A DNA stretch of 64,000 nt, taken from assembly GCA_027405735.1 (NCBI GenBank), contig JAPEHQ010000001.1:1240001-1304000 (forward strand), read 5' to 3'. The DNA comes from Mucor racemosus. Lineage: Eukaryota > Mucoromycota > Mucoromycetes > Mucorales > Mucoraceae. The notes below the pieces were generated by a model that saw nothing but the letters and a program-made list of their open reading frames with translations, was not told the origin of the DNA and made no database searches. Below are positions 1-12,289 of the stretch, piece by piece; the stretch's first letter is position 1; each line of letters starts with the position of its first letter. Both the position numbers and the translations under genes were made by a program.

Positions 1-566
1 GCACTTTGTTGCGTATTTGAAGCTTTAAATTTTTTTGATCGATTTTTTCGAGATTTGGCATTTTGTATTTAAACTCAGTCGAACTTGTCTTGAATAAGGG
101 AAAGATGCATTAAATCGCTTATGTTTGTGGAGTGTTAACAAGGTATTTAATCCAGCTCAAAAGACAATAGCTGTAGTATCAGGTTACATATCTATTTTTC
201 GAGTTCCTCTTATTAATTGTTTTCTTCATGACATTGATTTTTTTACATAGTATTTGTATATTTGATATGGTTGTTAGCATTTATTCTGCACACATATTGG
301 TGGATAAAGAAGTTTCAAGTTGTACACTGTTTAATCTTTTATTGTGTCAGTTCTCCTGTTTCCAGAAAAAGTAACAGAAAACGTAATCCAGGCCCCTTTA
401 AGCTTAGGCTTTATGAGTCATTATGAGTGGATCATCAATGCTAAAAACGCTTGTGAAACACTTCCTTAATATATTTCATATAAATATGGGTTACTACTAT
501 TAATATTTTTTTTTTTTTTTTTGAAACGGACATTTGATTCTTTTTTAAACAAACAAATACAACAAA
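1..566. other. Non-coding AT-rich flank upstream of the methyltransferase gene
   Basis: No convincing coding frame or repeat boundary is seen. The last 60 bases are the likely promoter/5' leader of the next gene: a run of T followed by an A-rich leader with the context ACAAAATGTC at the start codon. Confidence 0.5.
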
Positions 567-1391
567 ATGTCTAAAACAGACGTATCTTATGAAGGTGGCT
601 CTTATTCAAAGTTTAGACCTAGCTACTCTGATGAAATTTATTCTCTTATTTACAAATTTCACGATCAAAACAATGGTGAATACAACATTGTAGTTGACGT
701 GGGTACTGGTACTGGACAAGCAGCTGTTGAATTGTGTAAAAAATTCAAATGCGTGTACGGTATTGATACCCTTACTGAGCAAATTGAAAATGCTACACCA
801 AGAGATAATATTGAATATCAAGTTGGTCCAGGTGAGGACTTGTCCCAGTTTCATGATAATTCTGTAGACATGATCACTGTTGGCACTGCCTTCCATTGGT
901 TTGATCATGACAAATTTTTTAAAGAAGCAAAGCGTGTTTTAAAGCATAAAACAGGAACTTTAGCTGTCTTTGGGTATTATTTCCCTGTCATTTCAAATGA
1001 ACCTAAGGCAAATGAACTTGTTAAAAACTTAATTGAAAAGTTTGAGCAATATAGCAATTCAAATATTCGATTCATTAAAAGCATGTATCGTGATATTATT
1101 TTTCCTTTTAATGAGCAAACTTGGTATATTACACCAAAGTCAGAAGATATAACTAATATCAGTCAACCTACTGCTGGATCTTTGATGAAGGCATCTATGA
1201 CTATGGAGAATTACAGCCATTACATGAAGACAGCATCTGCTTATTACAATTACATTAAAGACCATCCTAAAGAAGACGATCCTATTGATACATTGGTTAA
1301 GGATATCATGCAAGCCCTAAAAATTACAGACTATCAATTTGTCATTGATTTGGAGTGGCCTACATCTTTGGTTTTAGCAAGAAATGATTGA
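567..1391 (+). CDS. SAM-dependent methyltransferase, class I (Tmt1/Crg1-like)
   Basis: A single-exon gene of 274 residues. It is predicted to transfer a methyl group from S-adenosylmethionine to a small carboxylate or lipid-like acceptor in the cytosol. The Rossmann-fold motif I is visible as VVDVGTGTGQAA (about residues 42-53), followed by an acidic strand end (YGID) and the post-I/motif II block with GPGEDLSQF and FHWFDHDKFFKEAKRVLK. This layout matches the fungal Tmt1 (trans-aconitate methyltransferase) and Crg1 group, whose members are about 270-300 residues long, so the gene looks complete. The A-rich leader just before the ATG fits a fungal start. It is convergent with the Fet4-like gene, with 186 bp between the stop codons. 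The substrate cannot be told from the sequence. Confidence 0.85.
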   Translation: MSKTDVSYEGGSYSKFRPSYSDEIYSLIYKFHDQNNGEYNIVVDVGTGTGQAAVELCKKFKCVYGIDTLTEQIENATPRDNIEYQVGPGEDLSQFHDNSVDMITVGTAFHWFDHDKFFKEAKRVLKHKTGTLAVFGYYFPVISNEPKANELVKNLIEKFEQYSNSNIRFIKSMYRDIIFPFNEQTWYITPKSEDITNISQPTAGSLMKASMTMENYSHYMKTASAYYNYIKDHPKEDDPIDTLVKDIMQALKITDYQFVIDLEWPTSLVLARND

Positions 1392-1577
1392 ATATAATGA
1401 ATAAATTTATTATTGATAAATGCAATTGATTTTTGTGGTTATTAATGATATTCTATTAATTGAAATAGGAGAAGAGGAGGAGGAGGAGAGGGTCTGGTTG
1501 TATTACATTTACAAGAGTTAAAAAAGTTAGTGCAAGTTGTGTTCTATTATAATTTATAATGTAATTTTGAATGTGGA

Positions 1578-3289
1578 TTATTTAAATGCAGAGGATAATT
1601 TAGTTTTCTTTTCAGAAAGAACCGTTTCATCAACAACTTGGCAACCTTCTGAGCCAGTAATCATTTTAGTGTATTGTAATAAACGAAGTCTTCTAATAAG
1701 AATATCATGCATTTGAACACGTCTATTTGTATTTGACATGTTGTGAGCATGAAGCAAGACAATAAGCAAGAAACCTTCAATAATCATAGTAGGGGTATTA
1801 CAGAGTAATTGACCAGTTGTATTCCATTTCATGCCACTAGCAATGCAGATAAGACCAATAACGACAAAGCATGAAAACAAGACAGCAAGAGGATGTGCAC
1901 AAACATCACCCATTTTGTTACTCAATCTTTCACTAAAAGATCTCTTTCTAAAGTTATTTTGCTCAGGAAGATACAAGTTGAGATATTGGAAAATAGCCCT
2001 GTCATTGTCAATGAGAACGTCAAATTGTTCATCTAAAAGCTTGTCTTGACGGAAATATACATTACGTAAAACGAAACCATCAATAAAACCAACTAAACCA
2101 GTGTAGGTCCCGATCAATAACCACCAGTTGTCGTCATAATTCATAACATTGCCAATGCCTAATCGATCAAAATCAGTTTATGTATAAATTTTAATAATCA
2201 ATAAACTTACTAAACCATACAATAAAGACGCAAATAGAGATAAATAGACCAAGACCAGTACCAATAACATCACCATAGTAATCAATTACACGGATACCAC
2301 GAGAGACAGGGTGAGGTCTGATTGCAACAATTGGGTTAGGGGTATTACTGCCGGAAGTCTTACGCAAAAGAATTTCCAAATCGACATCAGCTTGTTGAAT
2401 ACACTTGAGACATTTTTCAAGGTAAACCATATGCCTACGGCGAGTATTTTGCAAGAACATGGAAGTAAAAGTGAGCTCAACAGCAACACCAGTATTAATG
2501 TAAAGTTGCCATTCATCGCTGAAGCCAAGAGAATGACCCACAGCAATCCAAGCAATGATGCCACCCATATAGATAATTAAAGCCCAAAGAGAACCTACTG
2601 CATCAGAGGCCCAGTTACAAATAGAATCATAGGCGTTTTCTGTAGGCAATTTGGCAGCATCTCCAACAGAATCTTCAGGAATCTTTTCGGCAAGATCCTT
2701 TAATTCATCAACACTTAAGCTAGGATTATTGGTTTGTGTATAGCGTAATAAATTATCAAAGGTACTACTTCTAGAGCGAAGTTGAGCAATGATGGTCAAT
2801 AATCTGTTACAATGATTTTGCTGTTGACGCATTAAAAGACTAGAAACATTGATAAGGTTAATGCTTGATTGAACACTATATACAGATAAAAACTTACGAA
2901 TCAGAATAATAACATTGAATACTAGAACCATCTTGCATAGCAATTTGCCATTCATCAGGAGCACCCAGAACGCCACCAGCAATAGCCCAAGCAATAAGAA
3001 TAGCACATGTCAAAAGAAACATGAGACTTGAACCAGCAAAGTCTGTAAGAGAATCAAAAATTCTAGTACCTATTTTCTTTCTATTTGCTTCGTTATAAAT
3101 AGAGTCATTATTTGGTAAATCATTGCCAACAATTGCAATTTCTTGAACTGAATCATCACCGTTTTTACTGATGAATTGTGTAGGAGCAGCTGACTGAACA
3201 GTAAATTGTTTTCCAGGAGAACAGAGATAAATTCCAATGCGTCTAAAAATGCCAGGTTTTTGAATGGCCTTTTCTGTTTCTTGAGACAT
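1578..3289 (-). CDS. fet4: Low-affinity iron/zinc permease, Fet4 family
   Basis: A plasma-membrane transporter of the Fet4 family, which imports Fe(II) and other divalent metals with low affinity. Three exons join in frame: 3289-2898, 2839-2211 and 2158-1578, giving 533 residues. The introns are 58 and 52 nt with GTAAG donors and TAG acceptors. Family blocks include WQIAMQDGSSIQCYYSDS continuing across intron 1 into LLMRQQQNHCNRLLTIIAQL, then DEWQLYINTGVAVELTF, and across intron 2 VWFSIGN leading to DDNWWLLIGTYTGLVGFIDG. About seven hydrophobic segments are spread through the protein, including LFISICVFIVWF and AVLFSCFVVIGLICIASG. Length and motif order agree with complete fungal Fet4 proteins. 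The start Met at 3289 is the first in frame. Alternative substrates (Cu, Zn) cannot be excluded. Confidence 0.9.
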
Positions 3290-6200
3290 TTCTGAATGGT
3301 TTTATAGATCAAATAAAAGATGATGATCTTTTTTTTTTGTCTTGGAAATGCTAAAATCTCTCATGTATTTATATTAAACGGCTAATTGTATATCACTATT
3401 TGTGTAAAACCATCGGAGATGTTCAAATCAACTCAAAATGGCCTTATTATATTGAAGTTTTTCTGCGATTTTACTTTCAATTACTGATTTAGATATAATT
3501 TATGTAGTAAAGCTACTTGATGATATTAAGAGCATGCTTAAAAGAAGCTTGGCTTCACCCTTGAATTGTTTGATTTTGCCCATATATCTTTTCAAATTCA
3601 TTCATTTATATATTAAAGAATATCTATCGAAAGATTTTTATTCCTAATCCCTGGTTTCTCATATATGGGTTTCACCTTTTTACGGTGATCATTTGTTATC
3701 GTCGTCTTCATTTTAAAGTTATCAGTGCTTAAATCTTTACTTTAGTACAAGGTAGTCATTTATTCTAAAAAGTCTTTATCATATTAACAAATAAAATGAA
3801 AATCAAAACATATTCTTGATTTATGATTATACAATATGACAAGTATTTTGTACGTTAGCATAAAGTGCGTTTCTTAAATACTAAAATTCCACTGGAAATG
3901 AAATAAACTTTTATATGCACCAAGATACCAATAGCATAAAAACATGAATTTCAACCTATAAGGTTTTTTCTGTGAACCAATGTCCTGGACTTGAGATAAT
4001 TTGCTATATAAGTTTTCGTAGATCACAGAATTCATGCGATTCCCTAGGATAGTAATATCACCAGATATTTTGATTTAGCATTATTGAGGGTTTTAAAACG
4101 GTTTTATATGATGGATATTTCAAACATCTTAACCTGATATTGTAATCCAGGTTTTCACAAAACAAATTGAACTGCGGAAATTGTTCATATGTATGCATTT
4201 ATGTAGACGTAGAATTCATACGATTAGCTATGACTATATTCTATTACATGATATAAAAACAAAATTATCATGCTGTTGTTTTTTCAATAAATATAAAAAG
4301 AATTTTCTTCTGAATTAACCGCTCCACATAGTTTATCGAACGACTATGAGATCAGATAAATGCCAAGCTATCGAGGTGCGGGGATTTTTTTTACGCTTTA
4401 TGTTGAAACTCGTACCACAGTGCTGTACTTGTAATAGCATAGAGTTTTTTGTGCTTGAATCACAACGCATTGTAACACTTCAACAAATAAAAGCAACCCC
4501 CTTTTTCTCTCATCTCTTATCTATTATTTACATGCCAGTTTATTTTACTAGAAAATACGATTGAGGCATGGAAATTTCAACATCATGTACTAACCATTCC
4601 ATCAATCGATTTTTAATAAATCACAAGGGTTTTGGTCGCCGATTTTCATCGCTTGAATAGCACAGTTCTTCTGTCAATGAAAATCGTAATTCGAACAAGG
4701 GACCATTTCCTTTTCACTCGGATCCCGCCTTCGGAAGTAAGCAAAATATGTAACTTCTACTTTTATACATAATTGTTGGGGAATTAGATGTATATAGATA
4801 CTTATCAGGAAGGTGTATACAGCATGAAACGTAAATAATGTCAATTGTAATAAATATATATTTACAGCACAAAAACTATGATCCGAATAGATCGGTATCT
4901 ATTATGTAAATATGGAATTTAATTCATATTGACTTTATTAAAAGTCTTTCGTATAGTTAATTTAGTATATAATGCAATGTAAAAGTATACCCTGAACTAT
5001 TTAAAGCGCTTTATGAAAGATAATTATGTACCTACAGTTTAATTCTAAGCTTATATAGATATAACGTATTTTTAGATTTTCAGTTCTTAATAGAGATACT
5101 ATAAATCTAATAATGCAATGATATTTATTTTAATTGCATGTTATTAACGCAATCATGTCAGAAAAATGACACTACGACAAACTTCAAACTCGATTTCGCA
5201 TTTTATCACTATGAGATAGGTTTTATCTATCCATCTTGTATGCACGCAATTGAATGCAAGTTATTTAAAATATTGAAATTTATCAGATAATCTAATAGAT
5301 AAAAATTGATATCTAAAAATAAGCTAGATCAGAATGTTCACAGGCTTATTTAGCCGATGTGGTAGGTCATGTTCAGAATTTTTTTTTATTTATTTCTTTC
5401 GAACAGAGTTTTAAAAAAAAATGAGAAGCATATCCTTGGCACCTACAACGAAGAAGAATTATAGATCAACTTGAAAGAAAATAAATCAAGGTTATAACTT
5501 ACCCATATAGGCATCGTATGTTTGTGATCATATATAATATAAGCTTTGTTTGATTTCTTGTTTTGAACTGGGATTATATAAATATTGTAGATAGTTGTGT
5601 CTTGATGAAATGATTTTATTTACCTCCTGCGGATAATCCAAAATGTGCAGAATATTGATTATTAGCTCATACAACCATTATATACTGTGCACGGTGTATA
5701 TAAAAATGCATGTATTTAATTAATTGCTTCTTTAACGTTTGAGAGAATAACGCCTTTTCGAATACTACTATTGGCCAGTTGATATTTCAGAATAATTTTA
5801 ATTTGGAACACAAAATCATGCAATACCTAGAATGAAACAAGTAGAACCATAACTGGGATTCATTTTGGATTAACCAGCAGTAATCAATACTTTAATTATA
5901 AGTAATTGCATAAATCTTACTTCTACGGTCGATAAATTACAAAGATAATTTATGCTTTCCCCATGTCATAATTTATACCTCTAAGTAAGTGTATGATAAG
6001 ATTAGCTGAAATTATACATTTACATAACCAGCCTGAGAAAATTGTACACTTCATCTACATATTCTACGTATAACAAAGTTTTTTAATTCATTTGCTTGTG
6101 GTGGGAGAATCTCAATAATTTCCAGCGTTTTATCCGCATTGTTTATTTAGTTCTAAACTTTTGGTGTACTCACATAAATGCATAATGAAGATAAATCATT

Positions 6201-6420
6201 CCCCTCGTTAATAAAGACAGTAGCCTTAATTTTAATTAAGTAAATTTGAATTTTAAGAAAACAGATTCTCAAGATTGGTAAGTTTCAAAATTGGACTGTA
6301 TCATTTTTTCCATAACTAACATCATATTTATTAGTATTTAGAATATATCTTAGACGCTGAAAAATAGATGTGAATTAGTTACATTATACTATCTATGCAT
6401 AAATTTATTTTATACTTCAT
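3290..6420. other. Gene-free AT-rich spacer, start of a 17-kb gene desert
   Basis: Apart from the upstream region of the permease, no protein-like frame is seen. One 72-residue open frame at 4346-4564 has no recognisable motif and poor composition. Short runs such as TTAATTTTAATTAAG near 6224 are simple AT palindromes. No repeat boundary could be placed here. Confidence 0.5.
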
Positions 6421-6424
6421 AAAA

Positions 6425-7500
6425 GTCTCAAAAACACGTAATATCCACTACTTTTTCCTTGAAAACTGGGTCTCACTTTTCATTGCTGCTATACTTTTTT
6501 TTCACTAAATAACACCAAGATAAAATTATATGCCAATGTACCTGAGATGTTCAGCTTTAATTCAAAAATAAGTATCCGAAAATACCCTATTTTTTGCAGT
6601 TGGTATTAATTTTTCAGTGCTAAGGTTTCAAATTTTTTTACGCGTATTTCACTGCTAATGGATTGAAAACTTTGAGGCTTCATATCTCCAGAAATAATTA
6701 AGCTATACTAACACTTTTTAATAATAAAACTTACTTTTTTTGAAGTGCTCTATAACATATTTTAATATAAAAAAATTCTGAGCACTTTTATTTTTTTTTT
6801 CATTTTTTTGGGCATTTCTATAGTAGGTTTCAAAATATTGGTTAAATTGAGCAACATTTTTTTTTATTCTTGTCACTAAGCTCGTTAAGCTCTCTTGGGT
6901 CCAATTTAGAGTTTTTTAAAATATTGATTTTTCGTGAAGATATCCTCAAAAATGTGTACAAAAAGGTATTTTCATTTCTAACCTCAATTTTTTCCTTATA
7001 TACTCTCATCCCAAATTCTGAATCTGAAAAAAATTGGACAAAAATCTTGCTTTCTCTACAATAAATGCAGCTAAAACATTTTGCAATAGCTCGATCGATA
7101 GATACTTTTTTTGCGCATTATTGTAGTTTAATATATTTTAAATATGCTTATAAAAAGTGGTGTGTATCTTCGAAAAACCTCCAAAATTTCAATTGCATTT
7201 TACGCAAAACTTGATGTGACATGTTTGTCTGCATTTTATTTATATGGATGCAGAATCCAAAACTGTACAAAAACTATTTAGTACACTAGGTCAACTTACT
7301 TTGCAGTTCTTGAGCATTTAAACAATTTTGTTTTTTTGAATCATTTTTCGTCCATTTTTAAAAATAAATTTTGGAATCCCGTTATGATAGATTTTAAGCT
7401 GTGATAAAAACTATTATTTTGATTATCTCGACGAAAAATTAATATTTTTCGCTAAAACAAAAAATACAGAGTACCAATTAATTAGATCTATATCTATCTA
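6425..7500 (+). repeat. Repeat family R2, copy 1 (about 1.08 kb)
   Basis: This segment is collinear with the reverse complement of 58905-59985. Shared blocks are the start (AACACGTAA...TTTTTCCTTGAAAACTG), the phrase AATGTACCTGAGATGTTCA, the phrase GTCAACTTACTTTGCAGTTC and the end (GATTATCTCG.CGAAAAAT). Fragments related to it occur at 18080-18330, 29030-29190, 35800-36240, 42605-42710 and more weakly near 47860. No target duplication or terminal repeat could be fixed, so the full element is unknown. A possible conserved reading frame is described in the findings. Confidence 0.7.
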
Positions 7501-8100
7501 GTGAATACAGAAATTAAGCCCTGGTTTGATTTATCAAAATATGTTTAGGTTAAATAAAATTAGAAATTTAATCAAGTAATAAAGAGATATCGTTTATTGG
7601 AATGAAATTAATAGGGTTTATATACTGTTTGATTTGGGGAATTAATGATGTGATAAGGTAGTTTAGATATTATTTAATAGTAATGTGTTATGTTGGTATA
7701 TCATGTTGGAATATCGCACTGGAGTATCATGCTTTACACCATGCTTCTATACCATGCTTTTAGGAGCATTGTATAGTTAATATATAATTAAGGAACTTCC
7801 AGTTCCGGATCTGTTATTCTTTACTTTTTTGGATTTGACATGATCCGGTTTAAGAATGATACATCATGGTTAATGAGTTTTAAGTTTTACAAAATAATAA
7901 ATTAATATTTACAACTGCAGAAAACAAAGAAAAGAATCCTATTCTTGTGAATATTAATCCAATTAATCTCCAATTATACATGATGATACATAGATTTAAA
8001 TATATTCTGCATAAAAATTTATATTTCTACATTCACAAATCACTGTGAATTGAGAAAACCATTAGCAAAACATGATATTTCTGTCCAATAATAATAAAAC
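7501..8100. other. AT-rich spacer between repeats
   Basis: There is no gene-like frame. A short run of similar phrases (ATCATGTTGGAATATC, GGAGTATCATGCT, ACACCATGCTTCTATACCATGCTT) between 7680 and 7770 suggests a tiny degenerate tandem repeat of about 18 nt. Confidence 0.4.
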
Positions 8101-8104
8101 TACT

Positions 8105-8620
8105 TGTTGTGTCATATATTTTTATGTCTGATAAATAATACTTAAAAAAGAATATAATTAAAAGAGAATGAGTAACGAATAAGTTTTTCAATTGTACAAT
8201 AAAAACAAGATATCGTTTATTTAGATATAAAAGTATGGCCTTTTATATTGATTTAACATTGAGATCCTGAGATATAATTTCAGGCACTATTAAACCATTA
8301 GATCTGTTTGATAATAATCTATGGATTGAAATGGATCAATCATAATTTAACCGTTCTTGAAGAGCTTGTGAGTTGTCTTGTTTTAATGCTGCGCTAAATG
8401 TGCTTGGATGTTGATTTGATAGCTACTTGATTGATTAACCGCTGGGATGACATAATATAGTGTCATAATTGAGGTCCAAGCGTTCTTGGTAATTACTAGA
8501 TTAAGCTTAGTATTCTAGGAGTTTCTTATATCCGATATCAAGTCTTGCACTTTAAAACATATCGTAGTCAATAGATTGTAAGATGTACTGATACTGTAGA
8601 AGAAGGTGATAACGTATGAT
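8105..8620 (-). repeat. Repeat family R1, left-part copy, reverse orientation
   Basis: The reverse complement of this stretch matches 16640-17110 and 29260-29760. Shared phrases include AACGATATCTTGTTTTTAT, CCATTTCAATCCATAGATTA and CTCAATTATGACACCATA. Unlike the copy at 16.6 kb it lacks the 549-bp solo LTR, and unlike the copy at 29.3 kb it lacks the MITE. It therefore serves as an empty-site reference for both insertions. Confidence 0.8.
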
Positions 8621-9500
8621 ACTAGGTGGAATACAACACTAGCATCAAATTAGTTGTGTTGACTCGCAATAAGGTAAGGCTTTTTACAAGTACGACGTTG
8701 GCGTTCAAAGTATTTAGTCAAATCAAGCAAACAGAAATATGGTTCATGTAGAGATGATATACGAATGTTAGAGAGAGCTCAGATTTATGAACACAAAAAA
8801 ATGATCCAAATTGCGATGCTTCGTCTACCTGTGCGAGATTTTTTTGTGGCGATACCTGGTAGCTCAAGTGTAATTTAGGCATTTAATTGCCAAATGTATC
8901 GAATCAAGATGAAGTCGATTGATTGATGATATAACGGATAATAATAAATGCAATACCATTTATTGAATGCGTGAATGTAAATGTATAAAGCAAGGGTGAC
9001 TTTTGAATGAAAGTACTACTAATTATTCTGATTAACAACAATAAGTTTAAAAATTATAGTTAAGTGCAATTGTTGCTACTAAATCGCATAATTTGATATG
9101 CAGCAAACTCTTGAAGCATTCATTCTTTTTTTTTTTGGCAGTGCTGCAAATCATACTTCAATATGACTGAATATTCATGAATCAAAGAAAATACAACTGG
9201 TAAAAAACTGATACGCAATGTACGTCGAGGTCAAAATTGATAAAAGGTGCATTCATTGTGTAGCAGAAATCGCAACATTTTGATGAATAGAAATTACAGG
9301 ACCAAGATGTTGTGTTTGCCTCAGGATTTTTAACAATTTTTTTTGGAATACTTCATCAAATTTACTTAGATACTAAATACTCACCATATGTTATTATTAG
9401 TATCATCTTGGTTTTTATTTAATTGCTGTATCATTAAAAATCAAGCTTTTCATAGCTTATAACAATGCCAATGGGATGTTTCTGATTTCAAATTAACATT
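8621..9500. other. Gene-free stretch between R1 pieces
   Basis: No protein-like frame, tRNA or terminal repeats were seen. The composition is AT-rich like the neighbouring repeats, and it is probably more of the same old element. Confidence 0.4.
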
Positions 9501-9519
9501 TATCATAAGGCGGGCTGAT

Positions 9520-9720
9520 GAGACGTTTGATACTACTATAGATAAAATCAGTCAATTTAATTTATGGAATTTGAATGCAAATACCGAGGAATCATTTGCA
9601 AGTATTTAATTTGGTTCTAGTAAAGCATTGAATAAATTGGCTTGGGACACAGACGGCAAAAAGGCGACAATAGGTCCCAGTGATGGCCATGTTTATGTTT
9701 ATGATGTTGGAGGGGTAAGA
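9520..9720 (+). pseudogene. Captured fragment of a dynein intermediate-chain gene (copy 1)
   Basis: Reading from about 9544 gives LWNLNANTEESFASI, then a TAA stop, then KALNKLAWDTDGKKATIG and SDGHVYVYDVGG. This is the last WD40-repeat region of cytoplasmic dynein intermediate chains (family pattern LWNLN.DTE...AS....ALN...W...G....G.S.G....YDVG). Homology ends at GGG|GTAAGAC, which looks like an original exon end followed by its intron donor. That points to capture of genomic DNA rather than of a spliced cDNA. The in-frame stop and the lack of the rest of the gene make it non-functional. A second, separately decayed copy lies at 63660-63870, and both are followed by the same repeat sequence. 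Confidence 0.8.
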
Positions 9721-9759
9721 CTAAAACTCAATGTAAATCACCTCCAACGCAATAATTAT

Positions 9760-10450
9760 AAAGTAAGACTATATTATCATCAGATAAACTACCACACAAT
9801 ATTAACATGTATAAAGATTTACAGTAATAAGCTTGAATCAAGCGGGTACTTCATCGTAAATTCTTAAAAAAGTTCTCCAGTATTATAAAATCTCTTATTT
9901 TTAAGACTTACAAGGCTTATAAGCGGAATATTAATTTAGAAAATTATTTTTGTCCAGATCATCAATTTTGACATTTTTCAATTTTTTTTTTTGGTTTTGC
10001 AAATTTAGAGTTAATTATACTACCAATTATAAAAGCAAAAAATATACACATATGCAGAATTTAACGCTCTATTTGCTCAAAAAATAATAATAAACATTTT
10101 TATTGCAAAATATAACATAAAAATCCTTTTATCAAAAAACAGTTTTTGGGCCAAAAATGCTAATTTTCATTACATGACATTTAATATTAAGTTTTTATAA
10201 AATGCGTATTAGTCATGGCTACAATTTTGTCTCACAATGTAGTATATTTAAACGTTGATTTTGGTGTCAAAATTTGATTTTCCTGTTTTTTCATAAAAAT
10301 CATGAGTGTTGGTAAGGATAAAGTGAGTCCCAAAAATGTCCGCTACAAAGTCTGAATTTTCAGACCGTACGTGGTTAATATAAGAAAAGTAAAAAAAAAA
10401 ACGCTTTTTTATTTAAAATTTAGATATACTACTGTATATACTATAGTATG
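9760..10450 (-). repeat. Repeat family R1, copy A (core part)
   Basis: Nearly identical in order to 13635-14290 in the same orientation, and to the reverse complements of 17130-17760 and 29815-30400. Marker phrases are AGATTTACAGTAATAAGCTT, GTCCAGATCATCAATTTTGA and GACCGTACGTGGTTAA. The orientation is set relative to the copy at 16.7-18.1 kb. It directly follows the dynein fragment. Confidence 0.85.
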
Positions 10451-10713
10451 AGAGGCTTAGCAGTTCAATCTTGCTATGTTCAATTATGGCGTCGCTCTAC
10501 GGGCTCGCTTTTGCAACTTTTTAATTAATGTATGATATGATAGACGACGGTTTTTCTGGTAGAAAAATGTGTGTTTCTATAACAACAGATATTGCCTACT
10601 TTATTTAGTTTATGTTTGATGCGCTGTAATGCCACTTTGACATTGATTAAAATGAGCAATTTAGCAGGGTTTTAATTGTGCTAAATAAAGTAAAGCCTTG
10701 AAAACCCTTTTCT

Positions 10714-11060
10714 TGTTACGCCAGAAAATTATATCAACCTCAAAGCTAAAATATGTACTAAATCATTTAATAAAAATAAATGAAAACTGTTATAAAATGA
10801 AAGAGCACACTAAAACTAAAGAACTTTATCATAAGATCGAAACATCTTCTTTTATATTCACATTATTTAATTATATAACTAGTCTAATGAGTCTATTTAT
10901 ATATATACATATATCCAATCAAGTCTAGGTGACACACACTAGTTCCACAATCCTGTATAAACGGAGCTTTATAACATAATACACAGCAATGTAGAACTTA
11001 ACATATCAAACTGTGTCGTAATCTCAACCAAGGAATGCACCCAGATCTGTGGATGCAATA
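10714..11060. mobile_element. Solo-LTR-like insertion, family L4 (copy 1)
   Basis: A 347-bp insertion starting TGTTACGCC. It is flanked by TTTCT at 10709-10713 and 11061-11065. The related copy B keeps the uninterrupted sequence near 14530 (CCTTTTATACGTGTG), where TTTAT occupies the target. A second copy lies at 34985-35354. The 3' end (GCAATA) is not the canonical CA, so the exact terminus is less certain than for the other LTRs here. Confidence 0.6.
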
Positions 11061-11065
11061 TTTCT

Positions 11066-12110
11066 ACGTGTGTTGTTTCTCTCTTTTTGTTTTCACATTC
11101 CAAGGATACATTCACCGTTTGATAAGGCATATCAGACTATAATGCTGGTATTCTTTTCTTTTACCTGAATACGTATGATAACAAAAGATGCTAATGTTTT
11201 TACTATAGGTACCAACCTATATTAGAGACTGATATTTTCATTTGACCGCATTCTAAGATCAAATACCATTATCTCCTACTGTATTGTTGGACGTACTTCT
11301 CGATGATTATCAGATCAAATCAAAGGCAATAATGATATTTATATCTATTCAATCAAAAAGTTAGAACTGGTTACAAATTCACGAAATGTTCCAGAAAAGT
11401 AATAACATTTCAAATAATATAGAAACAAACAAAAAAGAAATAATCTGATGCCTTGCCTAATAACCATAGCTTCGACACAGCTATACTTGAAAACAGATCT
11501 TTTTACAGCTGACAATCGTAAACTAAAATAGCAAGTTTAAAGAAGGTTAATTTGTTTAAATGTTATGAGTGATAAAGTAACATTTATAATCTTAAATTTG
11601 TCTTGCGGTATAAATTTAAGCAGTAAGTGTTATTTAAGTTTATGCCCGAGAAAAAACCATTGTTGCTGCAAATATTACAGCCACAAACATATTTACAAAT
11701 GATGATAATAGTAAATATATTGACTGTTAAATGTATTGCTCTACTACATCACCAACGTATTGAATTGTACTGTGTATAATCTATATTAACAAAAGTAAAT
11801 GTAATTTAAAAATCCATTCCAGTAAAAAATGCAATAGAATTTTGAGAATGACACGATGCTCATGTACAAAAAACCAATTTGTGCCCATACGATCAGCTCA
11901 TTATGCTCATGGTCAGATTTTGTTATTATGCTGCACAAATACGATAATAATACGCTTATGGAAAATTCTACTATTATGCACATATGGAATTAGTGCCATG
12001 CACATGGACAGAATCTATAATTACGCACATACAGGCTTAGCATTGTGCTCGTGTGCAATTTCTTTTATTGTGCCCATGTGCATCTTAGGCAGCACAGGGC
12101 GACCGTAATA
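11066..12110 (+). repeat. Repeat family R1, downstream block, copy A
   Basis: Collinear with 14532-15840. Both begin with TACGTGTGTTGTTTCTCTCT and continue through ACCGTTTGATAAGGCATAT, TCTTTTTACAGCTGACAAT and ATTCCAGTAAAAAATGCAAT. They end in a cluster of GCACATG-type words and the phrase GCAGCACAG. Copy B carries a solo LTR that is absent here. No coding potential is evident. Confidence 0.8.
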
Positions 12111-12289
12111 ACTACAATTTAGTGAGAGAACACAGTTCTAGACAGGTGCGTAACTAATCCTTTAATCAAACATAAATAGCAATAGACATTCACCCTTCAT
12201 TTGGTTTTTCCATCTCGTTTTTATATTTAATAAAGATTAACCATCATATTCAAATTACAAAATAAATAACTATACACTACAGCCAAACT

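Noticed and set aside
4346..4564. 72-codon plus-strand frame
   Set aside because: No start context, motif or conservation in other repeat copies; chance frame in AT-rich DNA.
11786..12108. Overlapping frames on both strands in the GCACATG cluster
   Set aside because: Cys/His/Ile-rich products of the short repeated words; frames are not kept in the second copy.
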